A stretch of DNA of 64,000 nucleotides from Pseudomonas weihenstephanensis (GCF_001043055.1 NZ_JYLF01000012.1:1-64000); one strand, 5' to 3'. Shown: positions 1 through 11,676, counted from the stretch's first letter. Notes: generated from the letters alone by a model not told the origin. Program-made: numbers and translations.

Positions 1-3000
1 CGCCAAAAACCACACCGGGTGCCGATAACGGCGCCAATGTGATTGATGGCCAAGAAAGTTTCACCTACCAAGCCACCGACGCACTGGGCAACACCACCAC
101 CGGCACGATCAAAATCAGCATCGTCGACGATGTGCCGCAGGCCACCAACGACACTGGCACCCTGATCGAAGGCGGCACCTCGACCCTCAACGTACTGGCC
201 AACGACATCCTCGGCGCAGACGGCGGGGCGGCAGGCGGCGCAGTAGTGGCCATCAAAGCAGGCAGCAACGCAGCAGTCACCGTCACCAGCGGCGGTAGCA
301 CGGTGATCAACGGCACCTACGGCACCCTGACCATCTCGGCGGATGGCACGGCGGTGTACAAAGGCACACCGAATCTGGTGACGACGCCGACCGCCACCGA
401 CACCTTTACCTACACCATTCGCGATGGCGACGGTGACCAAAGCACCGCCACGGTGACCTTCACCCTGACCGACAGCGGCCTGAAAGTGGTCAGCGATGCG
501 CAGGCTACCGTGTTCGAAAACGCGCTGGATTTGGTCAAAGATGGCGCCGATCTGGCGCAGGGCACCGTCATTGGCAGCACCCCGGCATCAACCGCTGAAA
601 CCGTGACCGGCAACCTGACGGCCAACACTTCGGGCGGTTCGGGTGCTGTGACGTTTGCCTTGCTCGGCAGCACCACGGGTGCCTATGGCCAAATCCAACT
701 GAATGCCAACGGCCAATACACCTACACCCTGACCTCGGCGCCAAAAACCACGCCGGGTGCCGATAACGGCGCCAACACCGTGGCCGGTCTGGAGAACTTC
801 ACCTACCAGGCCACCGATGCACTGGGCAACACCACCACCGGCACGATCAAAATCAGCATCGTCGATGATGTACCGCAGGCCACCAACGACACTGGCACCC
901 TGATCGAAGGCGGCACCTCGACCCTTAACGTACTGGCCAACGACATCCTCGGCGCAGACGGCGGGGCGGCAGGCGGCGCAGTAGTGGCGATTAAAGCCGG
1001 TAGCAACGCGGCGGTGACCGTGACCAGTGGTGGCAGCACGGTGATCAACGGCACCTACGGCACCCTGACCATCTCGGCAGATGGCACGGCGGTGTACAAA
1101 GGCACACCAAACCTGGTGACCACACCGACCGCCACTGACACCTTTACCTACACCATCCGCGACGGCGACGGCGATCAAAGCACCGCCACGGTGACGTTCA
1201 ATTTGACGGACAGTGGACTAAAAGTAACCAGTGCGTCACAGACGACCGTCTTTGAAAATGCGCTGGATTTGGTCAAAGATGGCGCCGACCTGGCGCAAGG
1301 CACGGTGACGGGCAGCACGCCTGCGTCAACGGCAGAAACGGCTACCGGTGATTTGACGACCACCACCACCGGTGGCGTAGGGCCATTGACCTTCACCTTG
1401 CAGGGCAGTACCACGGGCACTTATGGCGTATTGCAACTCGGCAGCGATGGTAAATACACCTACACCCTGACCTCGGCCCCGAAAACCACGCCCAATGCCA
1501 ATGACGGTCCCAACACGGTTGTGGGCGAAACGTTTAACTATCAGGCCAAAGACTCACTGGGCAACACCACCACCGGTACGATCCAGATCAACATCGTTGA
1601 TGACGTGCCCAAAGCCGTCGCCGCCGAACGTTCGGTGACCACGGTCAAGGTGGATTCAAACCTGTTGCTGACCATTGACGTGTCCGGGAGCATGGGCGAT
1701 CCGTCCGGTGTGCCGGGCTTGAACCGTTTGCAACTGGCCAAGCAAGCCATTAACGCGCTATTGGATAAATACGCAGGCATGGGCGATGTGATGGTGCAAG
1801 TCGTAGCCTTCAGCAGCTCGGCGACGGATGTCAGCGGTGGCTGGGTAACCGTGGCGCAGGCCAAGGCATTTGTGGCCTCGCTAAGCGCTGGCGGGGGCAC
1901 TAACTATGATGCCGCCGTGGCAACCTCGCAGACGGCCTTCAATATGGGCGGCAAGCTGACAGGTGCGCAAAACGTCGGGTATTTCTTCTCTGATGGTGCG
2001 CCGACGGCAGGGCAGAACATCAGTGCCAGCGATGAAGTGGCCTTGAAAGCTTTCCTGGATGCCAACAGCATCAAAAACTACGCCATCGGCCTGGGCACCG
2101 GGGTCAGCAACGCCAACCTCAACCCGCTGGCGTATGACGGCAGCACCCACACCGACACCAACGCGGTGGTGGTAACGGATCTGTCGCAACTCAACTCGGT
2201 GTTGGCAGGCACCGTGATTGCACCGACGGTGACCGGCACGTTGCTGGAAGGCGGCTCATTTGGCGCCGACGGTGGTTTTATCAAGTCGATCACGGTGGAC
2301 GGCGCCACCTACACCTATGATCCCAAAGCCAGCAATGGTGCGGGCGGGCTGACGTTTACGGGTACGGTGAACCACGGGACGTTCAATACGGTCGACAACA
2401 CCCTGACCATCGCCACCAACAGTGGCGCCAATCTGGTGATTAACCTGGACACTGGCGCGTACTCTTACACGCCGCAAACTGTCGCGGCGACGCCGTTCAA
2501 CGAAACCATCGGTTTTGTGGTCAGCGACAATGATGGCGATCTGGCAGGTTCCAGCGTGGTCATTCATGTCAATCCAAACGTCGCCCCCGTGGCGGGCAAT
2601 GACAACATCATCACCAACATTCTGGCGCCGACGATTGCGGTGCCCGGTGATGTGTTGCTGGCCAATGACACAGACGCTAATGGTGATCCTTTGTCGGCAA
2701 CACCTACCACGTTCACCACGCTGTGGGGCGCGAAGGGGGCAGGATTCACCAGCACCACGGGCACATTGCCTACAGGCACGTTCAACGCAACGGCGAATGC
2801 GCTGGCCAACCAGCAACTGACCGTTGATCGTTCGTCCTTCAAGATCAACACCAGCACCATGACCGCCGCGTTGTTGGTGAGCGGTTATTTGGGGGCCGTC
2901 ACCAATGCGGCCGCTAACCCCAATGCCGAGGACGTGATCAGCGTCAGCCTCAAACAGGGCGAGACGCTCAATCTGGACCACAACCTGTTGGCTGGCAGGA

Positions 3001-4085
3001 TTGGCATGGAGTACTCGTTCAACGGCGGTGCCTACACGGCCATCGCAGACGGCGGGACGTTTACCGCAGGGCAAACTGGCACTTATCAAATCCACATCAC
3101 GAACATAACCAACCCTGATAACAGTAATGCGGCTGAAACCTACAACCTGAACATGACCATTGGTTACGGCAACACCACCGTGTCGCCGAACTTTTCGGGC
3201 AGTTACATCGCCAGCGATTCCCACGGTGGCAGTGACAGCGGGGGTGTAACGCTCACGTATCAAGCCGGGACATCATTGACCGGCACGGCGGGGGATGACG
3301 TGATGCTGGTGGCTGCCGGCAATAACACGGTGCATGGCGGCGACGGCAATGACGTGCTGTCAGGGACCACCGGCAACAACAACTTCTATGGCGATGCGGG
3401 CAATGACCTGTTGTTCAGCGGCTCGGGCAACGACCTGCTCGATGGCGGAACGGGCAATGACACTGCCAGTTATGCCCATTCGGCGGCCGGGGTCACGGTC
3501 ACGCTGGCAAGCACGGCGCAGCAAAACACCGTCGGCGCGGGACTGGATACGCTGGTGTCGATCGAAAACCTGACCGGCTCCAACTTCAATGACGTACTGA
3601 CGGGCGATGGCAATGCCAACGTGATCAATGGTGGCCTGGGTAACGACACCCTCAACGGCGGCGGCGGTGACGACATTCTGATTGGCGGGATGGGCAACAA
3701 CACCCTGACCGGCGGCGCGGGTAATGACACCTTCCTTTACCAGCAAGGCAACACGGGGCGTGACACCGTGACCGACTTCACGTTTGGCTCGGACAAACTC
3801 GACCTGTCGCAATTGTTGCAAGGCGAGAATGCTACGGCCGCCTCGCTGGATGATTACCTGCACTTCAAAGTGACGGGGTCTGGAGCCACGTTGGTGAGCA
3901 GCATCGACATCAGCGCGGTCGCCGGAGCCACGCCGACCCAGACCATTGATCTGGCCGGGGTCAATCTGGCGACTCAGTACGGGGTCACACCGGGTGCGGG
4001 CGGGCTTATAGCGGGTGGGGCCGATACGGCCACCATCATCAACGGCATGCTCAATGATCATTCGTTGAAGGTGGACACGGTGTAA
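1..4085 (+). CDS. Giant RTX adhesin (LapA type), C-terminal part
   Basis: The frame is open from base 3, so the 5' end lies outside the window; about 1360 residues are visible. The protein is a repetitive type I secreted surface adhesin of the kind that anchors Pseudomonas biofilms. In order: two complete near-identical 246-residue VCBS/Ig-like repeats and a partial third; a von Willebrand A domain at about nt 1650-2210 with the metal site DVSGS, a GGGTNYD Thr and an FSDG Asp; further Ig-like segments; Ca-binding RTX nonapeptides (GGDGNDVL, GDAGNDLL, GGLGNDTL types) at about nt 3290-3750; and a C-terminal type I secretion target region starting DTVTDFTFGSDKLDL. The N-terminal retention module that LapG cleaves in LapA would be outside the window, and no secretion genes follow. 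Assignment to LapA itself rather than a paralogue is inference. Confidence 0.9.
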   Translation, partial: PKTTPGADNGANVIDGQESFTYQATDALGNTTTGTIKISIVDDVPQATNDTGTLIEGGTSTLNVLANDILGADGGAAGGAVVAIKAGSNAAVTVTSGGSTVINGTYGTLTISADGTAVYKGTPNLVTTPTATDTFTYTIRDGDGDQSTATVTFTLTDSGLKVVSDAQATVFENALDLVKDGADLAQGTVIGSTPASTAETVTGNLTANTSGGSGAVTFALLGSTTGAYGQIQLNANGQYTYTLTSAPKTTPGADNGANTVAGLENFTYQATDALGNTTTGTIKISIVDDVPQATNDTGTLIEGGTSTLNVLANDILGADGGAAGGAVVAIKAGSNAAVTVTSGGSTVINGTYGTLTISADGTAVYKGTPNLVTTPTATDTFTYTIRDGDGDQSTATVTFNLTDSGLKVTSASQTTVFENALDLVKDGADLAQGTVTGSTPASTAETATGDLTTTTTGGVGPLTFTLQGSTTGTYGVLQLGSDGKYTYTLTSAPKTTPNANDGPNTVVGETFNYQAKDSLGNTTTGTIQINIVDDVPKAVAAERSVTTVKVDSNLLLTIDVSGSMGDPSGVPGLNRLQLAKQAINALLDKYAGMGDVMVQVVAFSSSATDVSGGWVTVAQAKAFVASLSAGGGTNYDAAVATSQTAFNMGGKLTGAQNVGYFFSDGAPTAGQNISASDEVALKAFLDANSIKNYAIGLGTGVSNANLNPLAYDGSTHTDTNAVVVTDLSQLNSVLAGTVIAPTVTGTLLEGGSFGADGGFIKSITVDGATYTYDPKASNGAGGLTFTGTVNHGTFNTVDNTLTIATNSGANLVINLDTGAYSYTPQTVAATPFNETIGFVVSDNDGDLAGSSVVIHVNPNVAPVAGNDNIITNILAPTIAVPGDVLLANDTDANGDPLSATPTTFTTLWGAKGAGFTSTTGTLPTGTFNATANALANQQLTVDRSSFKINTSTMTAALLVSGYLGAVTNAAANPNAEDVISVSLKQGETLNLDHNLLAGRIGMEYSFNGGAYTAIADGGTFTAGQTGTYQIHITNITNPDNSNAAETYNLNMTIGYGNTTVSPNFSGSYIASDSHGGSDSGGVTLTYQAGTSLTGTAGDDVMLVAAGNNTVHGGDGNDVLSGTTGNNNFYGDAGNDLLFSGSGNDLLDGGTGNDTASYAHSAAGVTVTLASTAQQNTVGAGLDTLVSIENLTGSNFNDVLTGDGNANVINGGLGNDTLNGGGGDDILIGGMGNNTLTGGAGNDTFLYQQGNTGRDTVTDFTFGSDKLDLSQLLQGENATAASLDDYLHFKVTGSGATLVSSIDISAVAGATPTQTIDLAGVNLATQYGVTPGAGGLIAGGADTATIINGMLNDHSLKVDTV
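3..1478 (+). repeat. Two tandem 738-bp coding repeats in the adhesin
   Basis: The string beginning CCAAAAACCAC recurs at 3 and 741, and a diverged copy begins at 1479, giving a period of exactly 738 bp (246 codons). The first 130 or so residues of the two complete units are almost identical, also at DNA level. The third copy diverges into the linker before the VWA domain. More copies probably lie upstream. Confidence 0.9.
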
Positions 4086-4114
4086 TCGGCTACGCAGCTG
4101 CTAGGAGGTGGCGA

Positions 4115-4138
4115 GCCTGCGCTGCCGTTGGCGCAGGC
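4115..4138. repeat. REP-like hairpin after the adhesin gene
   Basis: GCCTGCGC and GCGCAGGC form an 8-bp stem with an 8-base loop, 30 bases after the adhesin stop. No T-run follows, so it is more like a REP element or mRNA 3' hairpin than an intrinsic terminator. Similar GC-rich hairpins occur elsewhere in the window. Confidence 0.55.
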
Positions 4139-4253
4139 GACGTGCGATTGCGCGGCGATCGTAAAAGCGGGTAATTGCGTGTTGCCAGAATGTCGCGAAC
4201 CCAGGCGCTACGACGCCGTTGTCGCCTGCGGCAGTGGTTACGGGGTTTACAGC

Positions 4254-4652
4254 TCAGGGCTTTTCGAGGGTCTTTTGCCGAAGGATGTAAAGGCTCACCA
4301 GCACGGCACTGATCAGCATAAACCCGCGTGCCCACGGTAATGGCACCAGGTAACACGACACGCCAATGCTCAACCACATCAAGCCGATGGCGTAGACCTT
4401 GCCCTTGAGGGGGATGCCGTTGCCGTCCAGATAGTCGCGAATCCACGGCCCCAGGCGCGGGTGTTCAACCAGCCACTGATAAAAACGCGGCGAGCTGCGG
4501 GCAAAACAGGCGGCGGCCAATAGCAGAAAGGGTGTGGTGGGTAAAACGGGAAGGAAGATACCGATAACCCCCAGCGCTACACTCAGCCAGCCGATGGCGA
4601 ACAGTGTGTAGCGCAGCAACCGGGGCCGGTTGCCGGGTAAGGGGTTAGTCAC
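4254..4652 (-). CDS. YbaN-type inner membrane protein (DUF454)
   Basis: This 132-residue protein is mostly hydrophobic, with about four membrane segments and the family signature around FLPVLPTTPFLLLAAACFARSS followed by a cytoplasmic GPWIRDY stretch. Those features match the DUF454/YbaN family, whose function is unknown. It lies 7 bases downstream of the UPF0149 gene on the same strand and is probably co-transcribed with it. No SD clearer than neighbouring alternatives was seen. Confidence 0.85.
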   Translation of the reverse strand: MTNPLPGNRPRLLRYTLFAIGWLSVALGVIGIFLPVLPTTPFLLLAAACFARSSPRFYQWLVEHPRLGPWIRDYLDGNGIPLKGKVYAIGLMWLSIGVSCYLVPLPWARGFMLISAVLVSLYILRQKTLEKP

Positions 4653-4659
4653 TGAACAC

Positions 4660-5247
4660 TCAGTGATGGCGAGGCTTGAGAATCGCCGGTTTTTCGTCAG
4701 GTGCCTGGCACAGCAGATACAGAGCGGTCAGGGCTTCGGGGATTTGTACGATCATGTCGTCCATCAGGTTGGCATCTTTGGCGATGTCTTCGAATTCGGG
4801 CTGGTCATCGAACAGACCCGAACCGACCATGACGGGCAGCAGCATTTCGCTGACTTCGTCTTCGGCGGTTTCGAACCAGGCGGCTTCGCGCATAAACACG
4901 CCTTCCATGAACCCGATGCACCAGCCGCGCAAATCGGAGTCATCCGGTTCGTCGCCCAGGTCCAGATCACACGGCAGCTCGAACTCTTCGTCGGACGCCA
5001 GTTGGCGTGCGATGTGAGCTTTAAGTTGAATCAGTGTTTCTTCGATCTCTTTGCGTTGAGCGTCGTCAGCGTAGTGCGGCGGCTCGGAGAAGATCGCATC
5101 GATCCATTCACGCTCAGGCACTTGTTCGGAACAGATGGACAGGGCGGTCAGAAAACCGTGGGTGGCCACGTAGTCCAGCGCCTCGTCATGCAGTTCGTCA
5201 GCGTCGAGGAAGACTTGCAGGCGGGTTAGTTGCTCAGCGAAGGACAT
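4660..5247 (-). CDS. YecA/YgfB-like UPF0149 family protein
   Basis: The 195-residue acidic protein has the UPF0149 fold signatures: an N-terminal helix rich in Leu and Glu (SFAEQLTRLQVFLD), the central GWCIGFMEGVF motif, and Asp/Glu-rich loops. It has no C-terminal SEC-C zinc motif, unlike full-length YecA. The family role is unclear. Its start faces recQ across a 271-base region that includes a TATACT -10-like hexamer at 5385-5390 pointing toward recQ. Confidence 0.82.
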   Translation of the reverse strand: MSFAEQLTRLQVFLDADELHDEALDYVATHGFLTALSICSEQVPEREWIDAIFSEPPHYADDAQRKEIEETLIQLKAHIARQLASDEEFELPCDLDLGDEPDDSDLRGWCIGFMEGVFMREAAWFETAEDEVSEMLLPVMVGSGLFDDQPEFEDIAKDANLMDDMIVQIPEALTALYLLCQAPDEKPAILKPRHH

Positions 5248-5518
5248 TAAGGACTACCTAGAAAATATACGATGCCGAATTCTAGGCTTTCTTGAGGCTA
5301 CAGGCCAGCCGCAGGGTGCATTTGCCATCACTTCCCGGTGATCGGTCATGCAATCACAAGGCCCTGCGCAACAGAACGCTCGGGTATACTGCCGCGTTTT
5401 GTGATGCCCTGCGCTTAATGCAGCGGGTCCTGCGCCCTGCGCCCGAGCCTTTAACCAGGCTTGAGGCCGCGCCGGATACCGCCTGCGCAGGGGTGTTTCG
5501 GCGATTTCTGGAGTTTCT

Positions 5519-7648
<2,130 letters not shown>

Positions 7649-7695
7649 ACGAAATGGCGATATGTAACGTTTCAGTGACTTTAGGGTCTTGCCTA

Positions 7696-7726
7696 TTGAC
7701 AAACTCCATGCTTAGCTGGCTAACAA
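7696..7726 (+). promoter_or_regulatory. Promoter and SlyA/MarR-type operator
   Basis: A perfect TTGACA lies at 7696-7701. The palindrome TTAGC-TG-GCTAA at 7712-7723 overlaps the spacer and the expected -10 (TAACAA or CTAACA, 18-19 bases downstream). The SlyA consensus is TTAGCAAGCTAA, so only the two central bases differ. The position suggests that the MarR-type protein encoded 43 bases downstream represses its own gene. Confidence 0.6.
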
Positions 7727-7765
7727 TTCCTATCACTCTATTTCAGTCTAATCATTGAGTTTTTT

Positions 7766-8200
7766 ATGCCTTTAACCGATCAACACCGTTTCGGTATGCA
7801 ATTGGCCCAAATGTCGCGGGGTTGGCGGGCTGAGCTGGATCGGCGCCTTGCTGGTTTGGGTCTGTCGCAGGCGCGGTGGCTGGTGCTGCTGCACCTGGCC
7901 CGTTTTGACGAGGCGCCCACTCAGCGCGAACTGGCACAAAGCGTCGGGGTAGAAGGGCCAACGCTTGCGCGCTTACTCGACAGCCTTGAGGCGCAGGGGC
8001 TGGTTCAGCGTCATGCAGTGGTTGAAGACCGCCGTGCGAAAAAAATCATCCTGAGTGAAACCGCGCGTCCATTGATCGCACAAATTGAAGCGATTGCCAC
8101 GTCCCTGCGCCAGGAATTGTTTGTGGGCATTACCGAAGAAGAACAGCGCATCTGCATGCGCGTTCACAAGCGGATTCTGGACAACCTCGAAAAAAACTGA
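7766..8200 (+). CDS. MarR/SlyA family transcriptional regulator
   Basis: The 144-residue protein has the MarR winged-helix layout: an N-terminal dimer helix, HTH around TQRELAQSVGVEGPTLARLL (residues about 50-70), and the wing VEDRRAKKI, whose DRR(A/S)K motif is typical of the family. The SLSQARWLVL lead-in and operator type resemble SlyA. These dimers sense phenolics or redox state and usually repress efflux or stress genes; the ligand here is unknown. It has its own promoter with a SlyA-like palindrome and is convergent with plpD. Confidence 0.88.
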   Translation: MPLTDQHRFGMQLAQMSRGWRAELDRRLAGLGLSQARWLVLLHLARFDEAPTQRELAQSVGVEGPTLARLLDSLEAQGLVQRHAVVEDRRAKKIILSETARPLIAQIEAIATSLRQELFVGITEEEQRICMRVHKRILDNLEKN

Positions 8201-8213
8201 GGCTCCCTGTTTC

Positions 8214-8240
8214 GTAGGCGCTCGCGCAGGCTGCGCCTAC
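8214..8240. repeat. REP-like hairpin between convergent genes
   Basis: GTAGGCGC and GCGCCTAC pair as an 8-bp stem around 11 bases that can form an inner GCGCA/TGCGC helix. It lies between the ends of the MarR gene and plpD, where it could limit read-through in both directions. Its sequence resembles the hairpin at 22255. Confidence 0.6.
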
Positions 8241-8249
8241 TGTGGGAGG

Positions 8250-10433
8250 TCAGAATGTCTGGCCCAAATTCAGATACAGCGCCTTTTGATCATCATCGTT
8301 AAAGCCATAGCTGAAGTTGAGCGGGCCCAGGGGTGTGTCGAATCCAATGAAAATACTGGCCGCATTGATGTAGCCGCTGTCGAACTCGTTGTTGTTGTTC
8401 CAGGCGCGCCCGCGCTCAAGGGAGGCACCGGCATACAGCGGGAAGTCGAACGGCAAGTACGAGCGGGGGGTCAGGCGACGGTAATACACCGCGCGCATCA
8501 AACTGATGTTTTGCCCGGAGATGGCGTCTTGGCGGAACCCTGACAGTTGGCGCGCACCCCCCAGCAAGAAACTTGACGTCACGACCTCGGCCTTGTCCAG
8601 CGTACGGCCGTATCGCCCGCCTAAAATCCAGGTGTTTGGCCCGGCACTCAGCGCCTTGTCCAAGTGGAATTCCCATTGGCGGTAGCGATCATCAGAACCC
8701 AGCCCCGGCTCGAATTGCCGCACGCTGAGGCTGATGTCTTCACCTTCGTGGGGGAAATACACGTTATCCAGTGAGTCAAACGAGTACTTAATGTCATAAA
8801 AAGCCTCGTTGAAACTGGTGCTGGGCAAGTCGCGTTCGCCAATTCTGACGTCTGCCTTGCCCCATGCCTCGCCCACACCAAGACGAATCTCGCCGCTATT
8901 GCCGATCTGTCGGCCCAGGTTCAAGCCAAAGCCGTAGCGTTCCAGTCGATATTCGGCAATCGGGTCATTGTCGAGAATGGCTTCGACGTTCTGCGACTGA
9001 GCATGCAGGTAAGGCGCGATAAAGTAGCGCGAACCCGCGTCCAGCGGCTGATAGAACTCACTGTACAACTCTTGTTGATCGCCGATTTGCACCCGCGTCA
9101 GCCATTCTGCGCCCAGTGTATTAATGCCGTTGACCCGGTAACTGGCGCCGATGTTGAAAGCGCTGTCGCCGCGCATGTCGTCAGACAAGTTCAACCCAAG
9201 CCGCAGGTAATCGGTACCGCTGCGCTTGCCACGGGCACTGATCACCAGGGTTCGATCATTGCCTTTATGCACCACGCGGTATTGCACCTGCTCGAAGTAG
9301 TCCAGGCCGTACAGCGTGCCCATGTCGCGCTGCAAGCGTCCCAGGTCCAGCGGTTCACCCACCGGTTGGCGAATGTAATAGCGAATGACCGAGTCACCGA
9401 TTTTTGAGTCGTTTTCAATTCTAATCGCCGTGATCACAGGGGTGCGCTCCTCGGGTGAGCGTGCTGCATTGAGCTGTGCATCTGACGGCTGGCGCAGGCT
9501 GCTCAAGCGATTGGCGAGGATCTGCGTGGCGCGGTAGCCTGCGTCGATGATTTCTTGCGAGCGGCCAAAGTCTGTGACGCCATAGCTGGCCAGCGCGGGC
9601 TGGATCAGCACGTCATCGGGCTTCAAGGAGGCCAGTTGCACTTCGGAGTTGCTGCGCGTCATGAGGGTGATGGACTGGTTGAGGATGTCGAACACGGTAT
9701 TGAGCTGCTTGCGGCCGCGCAGCGGGGTGCCGATGTCGACCACAATGACCATGTCGACGCCCATTTCGCGGGCAACATCCACCGGAATGTTGTCGACCAT
9801 GCCGCCGTCGACCAGCAACTGGCCGTTGATTTCCACGGGGGCAAATACGGCGGGGATCGACATGCTGGCGCGGATCACTTGCGGCAGATGCCCTTTGCGA
9901 AACACGACTTTTTCGCCGCTGACAATGTCGGTGGCTACTGCACGAAACGGGACCGGTAGCTTGTCGAAATCACGTACATCGCTGCTGTGCGCCAGCAGGC
10001 TTTCGAGCAACAACGACAGGTTTTGCCCCTGAATCACCCCCAATGGCAGGCCGAGGCTGCCGTCGTCGCGAAAGCTCAACTTTTGTTTGACCAGAAAATC
10101 ACGGTCGTCCTGTTTACGCCTGAAGGGCACGTCTTCACGAGCAGGCGCATCGGACAACGCCTCTTGCCAATCGATGCCGAGGGCGAGTTTTTCCAGTTCG
10201 TCGATTTTGTAGCCCGAGGCATACAGCCCGCCAATCACCGCGCCCATGCTGGTGCCCGCGATGGCATCAATGTGAACGCCTTGCTCCTCCAATGCTTTGA
10301 GCACGCCGACGTGGGCCAGGCCGCGGGCAGCGCCACCCGACAGCACAAGGCCGATTTTTGGCTGCGGTGTTTGGGCTGCAAACAGCATCAGCGGGCACAG
10401 GCAAAGCAGTAGACAACAAAGCAGGCGGCGCAT
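8250..10433 (-). CDS. plpD: Patatin-like phospholipase, type Vd autotransporter PlpD
   Basis: The 727-residue secreted lipase carries its own outer-membrane pore. A signal peptide (MRRLLCCLLLCLCPLMLFAA) is followed by a patatin domain with the oxyanion loop SGGAARG (33-38 region), the nucleophile elbow GTSMG (Ser62) and the catalytic VDGG (Asp209). A POTRA domain (about 345-420) and a 16-strand BamA/FhaC-like barrel follow, ending in Phe (YLNLGQTF), the usual assembly signal. The ATG at 10433 was chosen over a TTG eight codons upstream because the signal peptide begins there. The family has phospholipase A1 activity. Confidence 0.93.
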   Translation of the reverse strand: MRRLLCCLLLCLCPLMLFAAQTPQPKIGLVLSGGAARGLAHVGVLKALEEQGVHIDAIAGTSMGAVIGGLYASGYKIDELEKLALGIDWQEALSDAPAREDVPFRRKQDDRDFLVKQKLSFRDDGSLGLPLGVIQGQNLSLLLESLLAHSSDVRDFDKLPVPFRAVATDIVSGEKVVFRKGHLPQVIRASMSIPAVFAPVEINGQLLVDGGMVDNIPVDVAREMGVDMVIVVDIGTPLRGRKQLNTVFDILNQSITLMTRSNSEVQLASLKPDDVLIQPALASYGVTDFGRSQEIIDAGYRATQILANRLSSLRQPSDAQLNAARSPEERTPVITAIRIENDSKIGDSVIRYYIRQPVGEPLDLGRLQRDMGTLYGLDYFEQVQYRVVHKGNDRTLVISARGKRSGTDYLRLGLNLSDDMRGDSAFNIGASYRVNGINTLGAEWLTRVQIGDQQELYSEFYQPLDAGSRYFIAPYLHAQSQNVEAILDNDPIAEYRLERYGFGLNLGRQIGNSGEIRLGVGEAWGKADVRIGERDLPSTSFNEAFYDIKYSFDSLDNVYFPHEGEDISLSVRQFEPGLGSDDRYRQWEFHLDKALSAGPNTWILGGRYGRTLDKAEVVTSSFLLGGARQLSGFRQDAISGQNISLMRAVYYRRLTPRSYLPFDFPLYAGASLERGRAWNNNNEFDSGYINAASIFIGFDTPLGPLNFSYGFNDDDQKALYLNLGQTF

Positions 10434-10465
10434 CTTGAATCTCTGGGCAAGCGACAAAGGCGGCT

Positions 10466-10471
10466 ATTATA
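10466..10471 (-). promoter_or_regulatory. -10 element for plpD
   Basis: On the minus strand this reads TATAAT inside the palindrome GCTAT-A-ATAGC, 32 bases before the plpD ATG. No convincing -35 is at 16-18 bases. The plus-strand reading TATTAT could serve the divergent SelW-like gene. Confidence 0.4.
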
Positions 10472-10504
10472 GCGGCGCCTTTCTCTTCAAGAGCTTTTGA
10501 AATC

Positions 10505-10792
10505 ATGTCAGTCAGTAAGCCACACATTGTCATCACCTATTGCACCCAATGCCAGTGGCTGTTGCGCGCCGCTTGGCTGGCTCAGGAACTGCTCAGTACC
10601 TTCGCCGATGACCTGGGGCGCGTGGCGCTGGAGCCAGGAACAGGCGGGGTGTTTCGCATTACCTGTGACGAGGTGCAGATCTGGGAGCGTAAGGCCGATG
10701 GCGGCTTCCCGGAGGCCAAAGTGCTCAAGCAGCGCGTGCGTGACCAGATTGACCCCCAGCGCGACCTTGGGCATAACGACCGGGTTCAGTGA
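10505..10792 (+). CDS. SelT/SelW/SelH (Rdx) family selenoprotein-like protein
   Basis: A 95-residue thioredoxin-like protein. The N-terminal strand and turn VITYCTQCQWLLRAAWLAQELL contains the redox motif CxxC (Cys13 and Cys16), where animal selenoprotein W has CxxU. The second half has the conserved GTGGVF and WERKADGGFPE segments. The bacterial form uses Cys, so no SECIS element is needed. It probably has a thiol redox role, but no substrate is known. It overlaps the end of the convergent DMT transporter gene by 7 bases. Confidence 0.9.
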   Translation: MSVSKPHIVITYCTQCQWLLRAAWLAQELLSTFADDLGRVALEPGTGGVFRITCDEVQIWERKADGGFPEAKVLKQRVRDQIDPQRDLGHNDRVQ

Positions 10793-11676
10793 GCGGCGTC
10801 CAGCGCCGGTTTAACCGGTGAAGCGCCGCGGGCCATACGGCTTGACGCCACAATCGCGACGATGATCAGCGCGCCGCCCAGCAGCATGCGCAGCGTCGGG
10901 GTTTCGTGAAACAACAGCCACGCCAGGGTGATGCCATACACCGGCTCCAGGGCGAAGACGACCGCCGCCGTGCGGGCTTTGATCACCGCGAGGCTGGCGA
11001 CGAACAGGCTGTGCGCGACGCCGGTGCACAGCACGCCAAGCAGGCCGATCCAGACCCAATCGAGCGGGCGCACGCTGCTGATCTGCGGCGCAGCGAAGGG
11101 CAACAGGCACAGCGCAACCACAGCGTTTTGCCACATGGCAGCCTGCACGGCGGGGACTCGTCCTGCGTTGGCGCGGTTATTGAGAGACAACAGGGAAAAG
11201 GTCAGGCCACTGGCAATCGCCCACAGCAGCCCTTCGGTGGCCTGGCTCGCCAGATCAAAGGTCGGGGTAACCAGAATCAGGCCGACGCTGACGAGCACCA
11301 CCAGCATGATTTCGTTGAGGCGGATGCGTTCGCGAAAGATCAGCCCTTCAAGCAGCACGGTAAACGCCGGAAAACTGGCAAAGCCCAACGTTGCGATCGC
11401 CACGCCGGCGACTTTAACTGCGATGAAAAAGCTCACCCAATGCCCGGCCAGCAGCAAGCCGCTGACCAGCAGGCTGCGCACATCGCGCCGGTTCAACGCA
11501 TGCCAGGGCGAACGGCGGGACACGGCGGCAAAGCAGGCGAGCGCAATGACCGCAAAACCTGCGCGGCCAAACACAATCACACTGGCTGAAGCTGCCGCGA
11601 GCTTGCCGAACACGCCGGTCAGGCCAAACAGTAAGGCGCCGATATGCAGGGCGCCCAAGGCGTTACGCGCAGTCAT
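10786..11676 (-). CDS. DMT-superfamily (EamA) transporter
   Basis: The 296-residue protein is ten hydrophobic segments arranged as two EamA repeats, the standard layout of drug/metabolite exporters. GALHIGALLFGLTGVFGKL opens the first repeat and the second follows a loop near residue 145. The substrate cannot be read from sequence. An AraC-family regulator lies 76 bases upstream on the same strand and may control it. Confidence 0.9.
   Translation of the reverse strand: MTARNALGALHIGALLFGLTGVFGKLAAASASVIVFGRAGFAVIALACFAAVSRRSPWHALNRRDVRSLLVSGLLLAGHWVSFFIAVKVAGVAIATLGFASFPAFTVLLEGLIFRERIRLNEIMLVVLVSVGLILVTPTFDLASQATEGLLWAIASGLTFSLLSLNNRANAGRVPAVQAAMWQNAVVALCLLPFAAPQISSVRPLDWVWIGLLGVLCTGVAHSLFVASLAVIKARTAAVVFALEPVYGITLAWLLFHETPTLRMLLGGALIIVAIVASSRMARGASPVKPALDAAH

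Noticed and set aside
588..1178. Minus-strand frame in the adhesin
   Set aside because: Antisense of VCBS-type repeats, the same artefact in each unit.
3..1620. CRISPR or other direct-repeat array
   Set aside because: The repeats are 738 bp, in-frame coding units of an adhesin, without spacers.
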